Part shown: one piece after another, positions 10,917 through 21,215 of the stretch
How positions within the stretch are numbered: the stretch's first letter is position 1
Layout of the letters: each line of letters begins with the position of its first letter
NCBI GenBank assembly: GCA_036250195.1
Contig: JAVHZZ010000003.1
Coordinates: 38,420,335-38,484,334 of the forward strand
Reading direction: 5' to 3'
Length of the DNA: 64,000 nt
From: Mixophyes australis
Taxonomy: Eukaryota > Chordata > Amphibia > Anura > Limnodynastidae
The notes under the pieces: generated by a model
Databases searched by the model: none
What the model saw: the letters and a program-made list of their open reading frames with translations, nothing else
Told to the model about the DNA's origin: nothing
Translations under genes and position numbers: made by a program

Positions 10917-11279
10917 GTCCCGATCAGCATGCCAAGTCCTGTGTACACACAGTACATATTTCACACGATTCACCTTCAGATCTGTGCTCTTCATCTGTCC
11001 TAACCATTGGCTGAAAAGATGGTGACTCTGCACACTCCATAGAGATCAATAGACACTGCTGGTGGTGAGTGCATACACACTGCAGAATCGGAACGACACT
11101 GTTCCATCGTTAAACGAGATTTTTAGTCCGGTTTAAAAATCAAATGAAACGATACGATGATCTTTCGAACAATAATCGCTCATCGTTGAAGCGTACACAA
11201 TACCGGGCCGAACAGTCGTTTATCGTTTGATTGGCTCGATAATCGGCTGAAAACACTGTAGCGTGTACCCAGCCTAAGG
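10917..11279 (-). mobile_element. DNA element, 'GGCTGGGTACACAC' family, copy 1
   Basis: The right end is 'gtgtacccagcctaag', the complement of the 'aaggctgggtacacac' start seen at 41905 and 46497. The interior shares 'cagatctgtgctcttcatc', 'gcatacacactgcagaatc' and 'caaatgaaacgatacgatg' with those copies. It is about 360 bp with no coding frame. Its uninterrupted 'gtgcatacacactgcag' is the empty-site equivalent of the insertion at 42129. Confidence 0.7.
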
Positions 11280-11345
11280 GTAACGTGCGGCCCTTTTGAA
11301 GGTTAGAGGGCTGTAAATCTGGTATCATTTTGCCCATCACAGATC
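11280..11345 (+). mobile_element. hAT right-end fragment
   Basis: It reads 'gtgcggcccttttgaaggtt' through to 'ttgcccatcacag', matching the right end of the complete hAT at 22655-23153 ('ggcccttttgaagcttagag' to 'ttgcccatcaccg'). Confidence 0.65.
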
Positions 11346-11348
11346 TAA

Positions 11349-11600
11349 GGCATACCTCCCAACTGTCCCCAATTTGGCTGAAGAGTCCTGATTTTGGTGG
11401 ACTGTTCCACTGTCCCAACAGTTCGGACATTTATCCTTTCTGGTGGGTGTTTTGGGGAGAGGAGTCGTGGCCTGGTGCTTCACAGGTGCCGGATGCATTG
11501 AGGGCTGCCCAAGCCCCCACGTGAGGTGGCCACGGCACAGTTCAGATTCCAAAACTTGAAATATTGGATGGTATACCATCGCTAAATCCAGTGCAGTAAC
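11349..11600 (+). mobile_element. 'CATACCTCCCAACTGTCCC' repeat fragment
   Basis: It begins 'gcatacctcccaactgtccc', a start shared in diverged form near 22871, 23186 and 58745, and continues with 'ggacagttgg'-type complementary segments. This is probably a non-autonomous DNA element; the far end is not defined. Confidence 0.5.
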
Positions 11601-11856
11601 AGAAGCCGGGCGAAACAACAGACAGTGTTTGCGACTACACCTATTGTATTAAAAGCGGAGCCTGGAGGCTGATTGAGGCTGAGTAGTCAAATTATGACAA
11701 ACGTTTGGGAGCCTCAACCAGCCCACTAGTTATCTCAACTGGTGTAGGCTGCAATTACCCCAACTGATAAAGGGGGCCACAGTGACAGTCTGGGCCTGGA
11801 AATAAGGTAACATTTTACAAAGTAATTATTTATCGTTAATATCACCTTAAAAAATC

Positions 11857-11995
11857 ATCATCATCAACAACATTTATTTATATAGCGCCAGCAAATTCCG
11901 TAGCGCTTTACAATTGGGAACAAACATTAATAAGACAATACTGGGTAATACATACAGACAGAGAGGTAAGAGAACCCTGCTCACAAGCTTACAAT
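11857..11995 (-). mobile_element. L2-like SINE/LINE tail, second subtype
   Basis: A trinucleotide tail ('atcatcatcatc') is followed by 'ttatttatatagcgccagca' and 'aattccgtagcgctttacaa', the complement of an L2-like 3' end ('gcgctatataaataa'). It differs from the main SINE by 'ttacaattgggaac' and the 'cagagaggtaagagaaccc' interior. It ends where a foldback element begins at 11996. Confidence 0.65.
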
Positions 11996-12171
11996 CCGGT
12001 ATCCTTATCTTGATGTTTGACCCCATGAATGATTATAATTTGTTGTGTTCTTGTTCCGTGTTGAGTAGTCTGACACATCTATGTAAAAATGTGTCAGACT
12101 ATTCAACACGGAACAAGAACACATCAAATTATAATCATTCAAGGGGTCAAAAATCAAGATAAGAATCCCGG
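11996..12171. mobile_element. 176-bp foldback element
   Basis: Nearly the whole segment is one inverted repeat. 'cttatcttgatgtttgaccc' at the left faces 'gggtcaaaaatcaagataag' at the right, and 'gttcttgttccgtgttga' faces 'tcaacacggaacaagaac' around a short 'tctatgtaaa' loop. It adjoins the broken L2-like tail. CCGG is present at both edges, but I cannot assign a superfamily. Confidence 0.75.
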
Positions 12172-12930
12172 AGAAAACGTTCTACTGCTTTCAAAGAGCA
12201 TTTTGATATGAAGACGCAGTATGAGTGCAATACGTCGCTGGAAACCTTATTTCCGATCAGCGGAAATGTTTAGTGACTCTTACTTAGCGGTTATCACCTA
12301 GTTTTGCGTTACACCATATATAAAAAGGAATTGGCCCTTACCTATAGGTGTTTTCCTCTTGCACGTCAGCACAGCCCGTCCTTAGGAAGTTACATTTCCT
12401 TGATAAGTTGCTTTGCGTCTTCTGCGGAGCCTGAAGTCAGAGCAAAAACGGAAAGAAAAATTAAATACATGTACGCACATTACGTGACAAAAAATAAGAT
12501 GCTGGAAAACACAAATGTGTTGTTAAATGTGACATTGTAATTATAGCTGTGTTCCATAACATGCTGGATAATTCAGCCAAGTAGTGTTGTACATAAATTA
12601 TTATAAGAGTCATAGTGTATTTGTTATTTTTACACGAGCTGACTTACACACCGCGCTCTGCTCACCGGATCTACTCTACGGGAATTCCCGCAGCACATAG
12701 ACACCAACTCGGGTTATATCAAACAGTCTGAGCGGTAACGGGGGAGAGGAGTGTGGCGAGGGACCATTGCGTTTCTGGTGGTTGCAGAGAACAGCACGTG
12801 GAGAATAAGTAATGATATTTAAAATTCTGGTGGAATTATCCCTTCACTTAAAATAACCAATTATTGCACCGTGTGTGCTCCAAAACAATTACTAATATAC
12901 ACAATCAAAATCCAGCCTCTTAAAACTAAG
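12172..12930. other. Low-copy non-coding stretch
   Basis: No recognised element. Positions 12209-12246 contain 'gaagacgcagtat...atacgtcgctggaaac', a stem followed by GAAAC that weakly recalls the hammerhead-like motifs elsewhere; I do not count it. Confidence 0.4.
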
Positions 12931-13210
12931 AGGCCAATTTAATTCTGCGCAATGTGCGGCAGAACATCGCCGCGATAGTCAGTGCATTTTCGGGTATTCC
13001 GGTAACCAACATCGCAGATTTTCTTGCGCACCTCTAAGGTGTGCGAGGCAAAATCCGCCATGTTGCATCACCACGGAGTACCCCTTTGACTATTCTGGAA
13101 GCACTACGCGGCTCATTGCGGAGAATGGAATCGGGCCCTGCAAGTAGCATAGGCAAACCAAGGGGGGAGGGGGGGTTTCCAGTGCCTGGAAACCCCCTCC
13201 AAGCCTGGGG
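12931..13210. repeat. CpG-rich repeat with a short G/C palindrome
   Basis: The first part resembles degenerate repeat DNA rich in CG ('aacatcgccgcgatag'). At 13159-13200 the segment 'gggggtttccagtgcctgg' faces 'ccaggcactggaaaccccc'. The 'aaaccccctcc' motif recurs in the foldback element at 33.77 kb, suggesting a fragment of the same family. Confidence 0.4.
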
Positions 13211-14244
13211 CACTGTATAATTGAGGTGGCTGGACCCTGCCCCCGCTTCACATGGCTCTGCTTGAAAAGGGAGAGCTGCGTGAGAGTAGTGCACGCAGGA
13301 TTGCCTATGTATACTATGGGGATAGGAAGAGTTGGAGAGCAGCTAAGCACTGTCTATACAAATCCTGCGTTTGCCCCTGAGTAGGGTGTTAGAGACCTCT
13401 ATAGCCATTGGGGAAGGAGCGTCCATGCCAAGTACAATTTTGTTTTTAATATTAACTAACTGAACATGAGTTCAAAAAGTGTCTCAAAAGTGGGTCAAGT
13501 CCTTCATTAAATCATTGAAAAATAAAATACAGTGTGTTCCTGGGGGGAGGGTCAGGTGTCTGCTATACACAGTCCTCCCATTTGCATTTAACCTAATTTT
13601 TCTCTGCAGATAGATCCATGGTCATAAATGACCAGAGTTACACAGAAACCACTATAAATAACTATAACAGAGTGACAGCTGGCGATTAACCTCATACAAA
13701 GCGCTATCTGCTGCTTAAAACAGGTTTCATTAAATGAGAGTAGACTCTCCGATCCGCTTAGTACGAAGGTTACTAACATCCCACCTCACAGTGTAGTATA
13801 AAAGCTGACTTGGGCCAATTATCCATTAGTTTTGGTTATTAACTATATTGAGATGTTACATTATGAATTAATAGTACTACCTATGTCTTACACAGCCAGA
13901 TTACAATTAGGTTAATCCAGTTAGCAAACACAGTGATGGTGTTTTTGCATTAAAATTGAAACCAGATGTGTTAGTTGTCATTGACCAAAAAACAATCCAA
14001 CTGAGGTCAATGGGAGTTTTCTGAAATGATAGTCCCAAATGTTCACTGCAGAAGGAATATGTTTTTATTATTATTAATTATTCAGCCTCCTGCTCACTGA
14101 GTCTCTTGCCAGAAGTTTGCAAAACTCTTTCTACAGCACAAATTACCGTACAGTAATATGTTATTACTTCACGTGCGCTAACAGACAGATGTTACTCCAT
14201 ACAATGTTCCACCAAAGTGTTAGCAGCAACGGACCTCCAAAACA
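13211..14244. other. Low-copy non-coding stretch
   Basis: No recognised repeat or exon. Overlapping short open frames near 13034-13350 coincide with GC-rich repeat-like DNA and are not taken as coding. Confidence 0.5.
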
Positions 14245-14251
14245 GCTAGTT

Positions 14252-14572
14252 CATCATCAGCAGCTATTTATATAGCGCCACTAATTCCGCAGCGCTGTAC
14301 AGAGAACTCACTCACATCAGTCCCTGCTCCAATTGGAGCTTACAGTCTAAATTTCTTAACACACTCAGAAGAGACTAGGGTCAATTTGATAGCAGCCAAT
14401 TAACCTATTAGTAAGTTTTTGGAGTGTGGGAGGAAACCGGAGCACCCGGAGGAAACCCATGCAAACACGGGGAGAACATACAAACTCCACACAGATAAGG
14501 ACAATGGTTGGGAATTGAACTCATGACCCCAGTGCTGTAAGGCAGAAGTGCTAACCACTTAGCCACCGTGCT
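14252..14572 (-). mobile_element. tRNA-L2 SINE, full length, with target duplications
   Basis: On the minus strand the head 'cacggtggctaagtggttag' carries an A-box (TGGCTAAGTGG), followed by a B-box-like 'gagttcaattccc', a body with 'ctccggtttcctcccacac' and an L2-like end 'ggcgctatataaat' plus a short 'gatgatga' tail. The direct repeat GCTAGTT flanks it at 14245-14251 and 14573-14579. The A and B boxes form an internal Pol III promoter; mobilisation in trans by an L2-type LINE is inferred from the shared tail. Confidence 0.9.
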
Positions 14573-14579
14573 GCTAGTT

Positions 14580-15839
14580 ATAGAGTCTCATTATTCAACT
14601 CAAGATTATTATTCCCAGCACACACATTTACGCTTCATCAGAGACAATATTGAAAGGATAGCTTCAGAACAATATATGTAATAAAGGGAGTTCACCTTCC
14701 CAAAGCATGGATCGGACAAACCTGGTATGGCAAATAAGCCCACCACGCACGATAACCGGCCTGTGCAGACTGCATTTATATTAAAACAAACATTATTTAT
14801 TGATGACGGATTAAAATGCGACCGCTTAATGCAGTCAAAGTGTCATCTTCAAACCATAAAAAACACCCTACAACAGCAACCATTTATTTTATACAACGCC
14901 CATGGGTTACCAATTGAAACCAAATGTATGTAAATGACTTTATAAATCAATGTATAAGAAACTGTTACAATAAGCAATATTGCTAAATTATTCTAAAATA
15001 CATTCTAACCATTTAACTCATGACATCAATAGCTAAGGTGCAGAATTAAAATTATCCGTATTAATTAGTAGCCTATATCAATTAAGAAACATGATTACAA
15101 GAATAATTCATATTTCGTGTGCCCCAGCAAATTTATCCAATAAATTTACACTTCTCACCATCGATTTCAACTTTCTCACAGCTTTTTCCCAAAGAACACA
15201 ATAATCAGACTTCGAATCGGAGGTTAATAGCACTTGAGCAAGTTGAAATCGATACAAGAGATGGTCATAAGCAATCTGTTTCTTATTAAAGAAAGAATAA
15301 TATGGGAGAAATTTGCTTGGGGCAAATCAGCATCATGCTTTAAATAGTGAAACAAAACATGAATTTTTCTTGTAATAAAGTAGGTTTATGAACTGAAATA
15401 ATCTATCAAAGCTGAAAATTGTATTTATTGAAATTAATTATGTCAATAGCTGTCCCACATAGACAAAACAACTGTCTCTCACGTGGAAAGATTTGGTTTC
15501 TGCTACAATACAGGAAAATGTAACTAATCTCTGAGTGAGTGCCAGTCAGTCATGGGGCTCCTCAATGGTCACATGACGTTAGATGGAGGGGGTGTGCCTG
15601 TTGAGAAGAGGGACTGTTGAAAACCGCTTTGCTCACTACATCATGTGTTGTGTGACTGTGGATGCCGTGGCAACTGCATGACTGAGCAAACTGTAAATCG
15701 TTAATGCATCTTAAATCCCAACTCAATTAAAAAAAGAACAACACAATGTGTCTTCTTACAGATAACCAGATTGATTTATGTTAAAGAAACACACATAACT
15801 CATTTTTATAAGGGATTGGCACTATAAATGGTTTTAATC
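14580..15839. other. Low-copy AT-rich stretch
   Basis: No recognised repeats. The part from 15000 to 15540 is AT-rich, with several 'taatta' motifs and no tandem structure. A conserved non-coding element is possible but not shown. Confidence 0.45.
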
Positions 15840-16060
15840 TATTGTATAATAATGTTGCTTATTCTAATAGTTTATATGAAATAATCATAGTTGTACAAAC
15901 AGTTGGTTATGCTGATATCACAGAAGTATTGTATTATGGAAATAGCTGTTTTCATGTGTATATTATGCCTTGAAGATGGTGTTTCACCACTGAAACTGGT
16001 CACATATTAATGCATCATCTATATATATATATATTGTTTTTTACAATAAACGTTATCCTC
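15840..16060 (+). mobile_element. Hammerhead-like repeat, diverged copy
   Basis: Positions 15970-15996 read TTGAAGA, then GGTG-TTT-CACC as a perfect 4-bp stem, then CTGAAAC. That is the order of a hammerhead core: CUGANGA, stem II, GAAA. A TA run and 'ttttttacaataaacg' follow, a layout like the ends of the repeats at 7.5 and 33.4 kb. CTGATGA is not intact, so activity is unlikely. Confidence 0.3.
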
Positions 16061-16310
16061 ATCCAATGTGTGGTGAGCTTACGTGAGCCGCACGCACAAC
16101 ACACTGACAGAATAGCTTTGGGATATAAGTGTAAATTAGGTCACTTAGTCCATGTTTCCATTGCTCATAGTCTGGTGCATTCCCTAGGTAGAGACAGGCA
16201 GCTGAACATTTTATTTATGACATACTTTTTTTTAATATATTTTACATGTAAATGAAATTAGCTAAAAAGGAAAATACACATTGCAAAAAAACCAACCCAC
16301 AAATGTATTT

Positions 16311-16372
16311 ATTAAAGTGCACTTGTCACCTATATACAATGGAGCAGCCATTGTGCTCATCAAGACAATATC
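16311..16372 (+). repeat. 'TTAAAGTGCAC' dispersed repeat fragment
   Basis: It starts 'attaaagtgcacttgtcacc' and continues 'tatatacaatggagcagcca', matching the better copies at 60.23 and 61.85 kb. Only the first part is present. Confidence 0.6.
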
Positions 16373-16624
16373 CCTGAGATTGCAGCCTGTATGTTATATA
16401 TATATATATATAATGCACTGGCTGGCAACTCTTGGGGGGCAAACAAATGCAAGTGGCCCAGGCTCTTCTACCAGCTCCTCTCAATAGAAAAATGTGAGCG
16501 ACGTAAATAGTGAGGACGTAGCATGATTAATGTGGCTTTATATAGCCAATAAAATGTATGAAAAATTATTTTGTAAATGAGTTATAGGCTAACACATTAC
16601 AGCTCTATCTAAACATGATTCAAT

Positions 16625-17553
16625 GCAGCCACTATTCTAGCAACCACTATACAATACAGAGAGTATCTTAGTGACCACAGTACAATACAGAGAGTATCTT
16701 GGTGACCGGAGTACAATACAGAGAGAGTCTTAGTGATTGGCATACAATAGAGAGTCTTAGTGACCACCATACAATGCAGAGTCTTAGTGACCACCATACA
16801 ATACAGAGAATCTTAGTGACCACCATACAATGCAGAGTCTTAGTGACCGCCATACAATGCAGAGTCTTAGTGACCACCATAAAATACAGAGAGAGTCTTA
16901 GTGACCACCATACAATACAGAGAATCTTAGTGACCACCATACAATGCAGAAAACATCTTAGTGATCACCATACAATGCAGAAAACATCTTAGTGATCACC
17001 ATACAATGCAGAAAACATCTTAGTTTAACACCATACAATGCAGAGAGCGTTTTAGTGACCGCCATACAATGCAGAGTCTTAGTGATCACCATACAATGCA
17101 GAGTCTTAGTGATCACCATACAATGCAGAGTCTTAGTGACCACCATACAATGCAGAGTCTTAGTGACCACCATAAAATACAGAGAGAGTCTTAGTGACCA
17201 CCATACAATGCAGAGAGAGTCTTAGTGACCACCATACAATGCAGAGAGAGTCTTAGTGACCACCATACAATGCAGAGAGAGTCTTAGTGACCACCATACA
17301 ATGCAGAGAGAGTCTTAGTGACCACCATACAATGCAGAGAGAGTCTTAGTGATCACCATACAATGCAGAGAGCGTCTTAGTGACCGCCATACAATGCAGT
17401 CTTAGTGACCACCATACAATGCAGAGTCTTAGTGACCGCCATACAATACAGAGTCTTAGTGACCACCATAAAATACAGAGAGAGTCTTAGTGACCACTAT
17501 ACAATGCAGAGAGCCTCTTAGTGACCGCCATACAATATAGAGAGAAGATCTGC
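16625..17553. repeat. Minisatellite, about 31 units of 27 or 31 bp
   Basis: The unit reads cttagtgaccaccataca and then atgcagagt, with either no extra bases or an extra gaga. I count about 31 units by hand. Variant units with 'ccataaaatac' lie at 16877, 17170 and 17466, i.e. 293 and 296 bp apart (ten units each), suggesting higher-order duplication. The array ends exactly where the L1 ORF2 fragment begins. Open frames on both strands reflect the repeat and are not genes. Confidence 0.95.
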
Positions 17554-18590
17554 TAGAACTTCAAAGAGGCAGTTGAACTGCAGGAGCTACTTAGGATTTT
17601 CCCCCATTCCTCTTCCTGGAGAGGGCCGAGACCCACCTCCCACTTCTCCCACAATTGTACAAAGCTATTAGTAGCATATATTTACTTAGTAAAATCGAAT
17701 AGGTGAAGGGCTGTAGCAGGGATTTCACAGGGAAGGGATTCCCCATTTGAAGTGGGCCATTAAGGCATTCCGAAGTTGTAGATTACAGTAAAACTTAGTG
17801 TTGAGGATTGAAAATTCCGCTCTAAGTCGTGCAAACGATTTGAGGACCCCAGCAGCACACTGTACTACTGAAATACCATGACCTGACCACATAGAACGGC
17901 TAATCAATGTTTTCAGTTCAGCAAAGTTAGTAAGACCCTAAAAGGTGATATAAGGATCTACAAGCTGACAGCTGAGCATAGTAAGGGCTGAGTTCCAAAT
18001 CTTTACAGCTTCTAAGAGCAAGGGATCCGAACATCTGGGACAAGCAAAAGGCAGTAAAATTTGGAGAGGAGTGTGATGACTGGCTACCCTACTCCATAAT
18101 TCCCAATGGAGATCATGGTAATCTGGATCTGATACCCAAAATTTTAAATAAGCCATTTGGGAGGCCTAGTAGTATAGTTTAAGATTTGACAAGGCAAAGC
18201 CATCTGAGTTCCTAGAATTACATAAAGCACTCAATATTATTTTTGGGCTGTTAACGCACCCTCACCAGAGAGGAAATGAACTGATCGATTGTGCGAAACA
18301 GAGAGGAGGGCAGAAAAACTGGCGCTTATTGCAAAACATAGAGACTTGGGCTGTATGAACATGTTTTTAAGATTTATCCTCCCCCGACACAGAAAGAGGT
18401 AGTTTCCGCAACGTGTGAATTTTAGATTTCAGAAAATTAATTTGGGGTTGAATGTTCATAGGCCCATAATGACGTACATCATTAGAGATCGCTGCCAAGT
18501 TACTTTTATTCCTCTGTAAATCATCACTCCCATAAATACTGCTATAAAACAAAAGCTGCGTTTTACACAATCCTGAATTTCATCCTCTCC
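17554..18590 (-). pseudogene. L1-superfamily LINE ORF2 fragment (C-terminal part)
   Basis: The minus strand encodes, in broken frames, the region after the reverse-transcriptase catalytic core. Near 18400-18360 LPLSVSG is followed, after a one-base shift, by GRINLKNM, which matches the LPLSLxGRINLIKM signature of L1/Tx1 ORF2. Near 18215-18120 GFALSNLKLYY-stop-ASQMAYLKFWVSD matches GGLGLPNLxLYYWAxQL, with the stop TAG in place of Trp. Downstream are SFARLRAEFSILNTKFYCNLQLRNAL and, at about 17640, LWEKWEVGLGPLQEEEWGKI, both typical of L1. At least one frameshift and several stops make it dead. The 5' part is missing and the 3' end is cut by the minisatellite. Confidence 0.9.
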
Positions 18591-18906
18591 GGAGCTACGG
18601 CATCCTCCGTACGGCCGTGCACCACACACAGATTACATGTCCCCTAGAGCACTAGTATCTTTTTCCTATCAGTGCTCATAATTTTACACAAATATGATAT
18701 GATGAGTCATTACTGCTCCCAGCGCTGTCTTCCCTTCCCAAAGAAGCTTGTTATTGGATTGTCTTTGTCACTAGAGCAGAAGACAATGGGGGCGAATAAA
18801 CCTAACGTACAAGTTGGATGATATAAAAGAGCTACTATTACATGCTTGCCAACAATTTGAAAACAAATTGCAGGGACACAGAGCAGTTGACCGGATTCAT
18901 CTATGC

Positions 18907-19216
18907 CAGTGACGGGCAGCTTGGTACACACCTCAAGAGCCGCAGGTACGCCTGCTGACCTTCAAAGGGACAGCACGGTGCCCTTGATCTCAGTAATATG
19001 TTGAAGAAAAAACATTTAATCAAAGAAAGAGACACCTATCTGTAATAACACAATACAGGCATTGCATGCAAGACAAACTAATATTACAAGTTACAACTAA
19101 CAAAGCTGATAATTCAATGTGATGGAGAACAAAGCTGAGAAAAGTACAGGACATAAAGCAGGAAGGAGCAGGGGCCGCGGGTTAAGGGTGGGAGGGCCGT
19201 CTGTTGCCCATCACTG
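18907..19216. mobile_element. hAT non-autonomous element with 8-bp target duplication
   Basis: The ends are CAGTGACGGGCAGC and GTTGCCCATCACTG, inverted repeats of hAT type. The flanks ATCTATGC (18899-18906) and ATCTAAGC (19217-19224) match in 7 of 8 positions, the duplication length expected for hAT. The 310-bp interior is AT-rich with no coding frame. Related copies are at 22655 and, in part, 11280 and 46128. Confidence 0.85.
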
Positions 19217-20224
19217 ATCTAAGCCCATCAAGCACTGGGCAGTCCAGATTGGCATCTGAGTACTACATTCTCCTGCATTATAATATTTTTTGCATTTTAG
19301 AATATTTCTGGATGTAGGTGTTGACAGAAAGGCTGACAATCTTTTTATCCCCCGCAAAGCATTCTGAACTCTCTGCACCTCTGAGGTTCCCAGATTAGGT
19401 CTCATCTCCATACTTATAATAGGACGCACTTTGCATCTTCCATTTGCACTGTAGTGGACAAGTGCAATTCTAGGCTCAATCTGCTCAATGTTAACTAAAA
19501 GCTTCAAACACACATACGTGCCTCATGTAATACAGGCAGTCCCGATGTCCGGCGCTCTTGTGGTTAATATAAGACATATACAAAGCTATTGAAATTCCCA
19601 AATATAAACATAGTTGAAACCATCTCAGTTAGTTGTTTGCTATAAAATGACACTGATAGACATGAAGAAAACTCACATTAAAGGAAACAAACTGTGTCTG
19701 GAATGAGCCCTATCGAACATACTGCAGAAGAGAAAGAACTGATCAGGGACACACTGTCTCCGCCAATCAGGATCTGAGCGGAAATAGACACTCATAAAAT
19801 CTATCGGCGCCGTGTCAGGATTCTATGGTGCGCAAACCAGCTGCCAAGAGCTAAGTTCTATAATAAGAGGCAGCACGGCGGCGCTGTCAGGGAGTAAGAC
19901 GGGTATCATGGCTTTCATGTGGAATTATAGTCGGACTTGTACACTCCAACTAACAGCACTGATTATTAAGCAGTTACCGGCCGCCGCGCATATCACATCA
20001 CTTCACAGCGCTAGGCAGTCCTCTGGGGGTGTGGTTTCACCCACATCATGATGTGACCACGCCCCTGTGCCGGGGACTTGCATGTTAGGAGGTAAGTGCC
20101 TAGGATGTGCTGATTTTGGAAACTGCACATGTGCAGGGACCACACAGTTTAAATGCGTTACACTGAAATCCGTTCAATTCATTGGAGTCCCGCTGAATGC
20201 CTCCATAGCACGTATATGGTTATA
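19217..20224. other. Low-copy stretch with repeat fragments
   Basis: 19260-19570 contains segments such as 'gcttcaaacacacatacgtg' and 'ctcttgtggttaat' that resemble the dispersed family at 31.1 and 47.6 kb. A 100-codon minus frame (19211-19513) lies in this repeat-like DNA and is not taken as a gene. 19985-20090 is CG-richer, with mirror-like 'gtggtttcacccacatcatg' and 'gatgtgaccacgccc'. Confidence 0.4.
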
Positions 20225-20542
20225 GGGCCTGAGTCATTAAGGAGAACAAAGCAAAAAAAGGAGTAAGTTTGCTCCTGGACAAACCATGTTACAATACAAG
20301 GGGAGCAAATTAGTTTATTATTTTGGACATAAGTTAAATACTGGCTGTTTTTTCATGTAGCACAAATACTTGATAACTTTATTTTTACATTGAAATTTAA
20401 AGTTGATCTAGGACACGTCCTACCCCAACTATAAATCTGTCCCCATATTATAAATTTACCTCCCCCTCCAATGCAACATGGTTTTGCCCAGATGCAAAGT
20501 TACCCCTTATTTTTGCTTTGCTCTCCTTAACGACTCAGACCC
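20225..20542 (+). mobile_element. MITE, 'GGGCCTGATTCATTAAGGA' family, uninterrupted copy
   Basis: The left end 'gggcctgagtcattaagga' faces the right end 'tccttaacgactcagaccc'. The interior includes 'ggctgttttttcatgtagca' and 'cctccccctccaatgcaaca', shared with the copy at 28363. Its intact 'gttgatctaggacacg' at 20402-20417 is the empty site for the hAT insertion inside that copy. ATA at both edges may be a target duplication. Confidence 0.8.
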
Positions 20543-21062
20543 ATAAGGTGCTTTACATTTATTTTTGATGTCCTCAGCAGGACATCGTTCATTGAGTTGA
20601 ATAAAAAGTCCCCACTACTACTACTCTGCCGTCAATGTTCATTGTATAAAGAGGCATGTGGAAAACACCCGCTATATTAAACCATGTTCATAGTCCAACT
20701 TCATAAAAATGATTGAAATCACCACATGAAATGATGTCAACACATTACATAAAATTCTAAAACAAATGTGCTCCTTACTGGGTGCTCTTTGTTATTGAAT
20801 TTTCCACTACAAAGACAATTGAGGCTTTTTATTATACTACTTCTAGCCGAATTTGACAATAAGGTATCTTAAATCTGCATACAGTCAGGATAAGCTCTCG
20901 CCAGCAGGGCCCTCTCTCCTAGCATTCTCCTTATACAATTATGTGATTTTTCCAGGTTTTTAAGTAATCAGTGAAATTTGTTGCTTCTCTTTATTTTTTG
21001 CACTTTTGTACTTATGCTATTTTGTCCTTTTGTTGTATGTTCTAACCCCCCTTATATACAGT
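20543..21062. other. Low-copy non-coding stretch
   Basis: No recognised element or exon is visible. Confidence 0.45.
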
Positions 21063-21076
21063 GTTACAGAACCCTT

Positions 21077-21215
21077 GTGGCCAGTGGCAGTACTACCAGT
21101 GGAACCCATGGAGGTAACGGGGCCCGCTGCAGAGAGAACTAGTGGGCCCCGGTTTCTTCCTCCCCGCTTCCCTGCACCGGGGCCCACAGCTCGCTAGTCC
21201 CACCTCTGCTTGTGC
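21077..21215 (+). mobile_element. hAT-like fragment, 'CAGTGGAACCC...GGGGCCC' family
   Basis: 'ccagtggcagtactaccagt' and 'gtaacggggcccgctgcag' recall the widespread CAGTGG...ACTAC...GGGGCCC hAT-derived repeat. 'tgcaccggggcccacagctc' continues the theme. A related segment lies at 40526. The right end is not clear. Confidence 0.45.

Noticed and set aside
12209..12246. Fourth hammerhead-like motif
   Set aside because: The stem is imperfect and the core bases are too diverged to separate from chance.
16609..17225. Repetitive proteins on both strands (MVVTKTLHC-type and DHHTMQ-type)
   Set aside because: These are products of the 27/31-bp minisatellite and have no independent support.
16625..17553. 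CRISPR array
   Set aside because: Units are contiguous, without unique spacers, vary in sequence, and the context is vertebrate with no cas genes.
19211..19513. 100-codon minus-strand frame as a gene
   Set aside because: Parts of it resemble dispersed repeat segments at 31.1 and 47.6 kb, and no known domain is visible.
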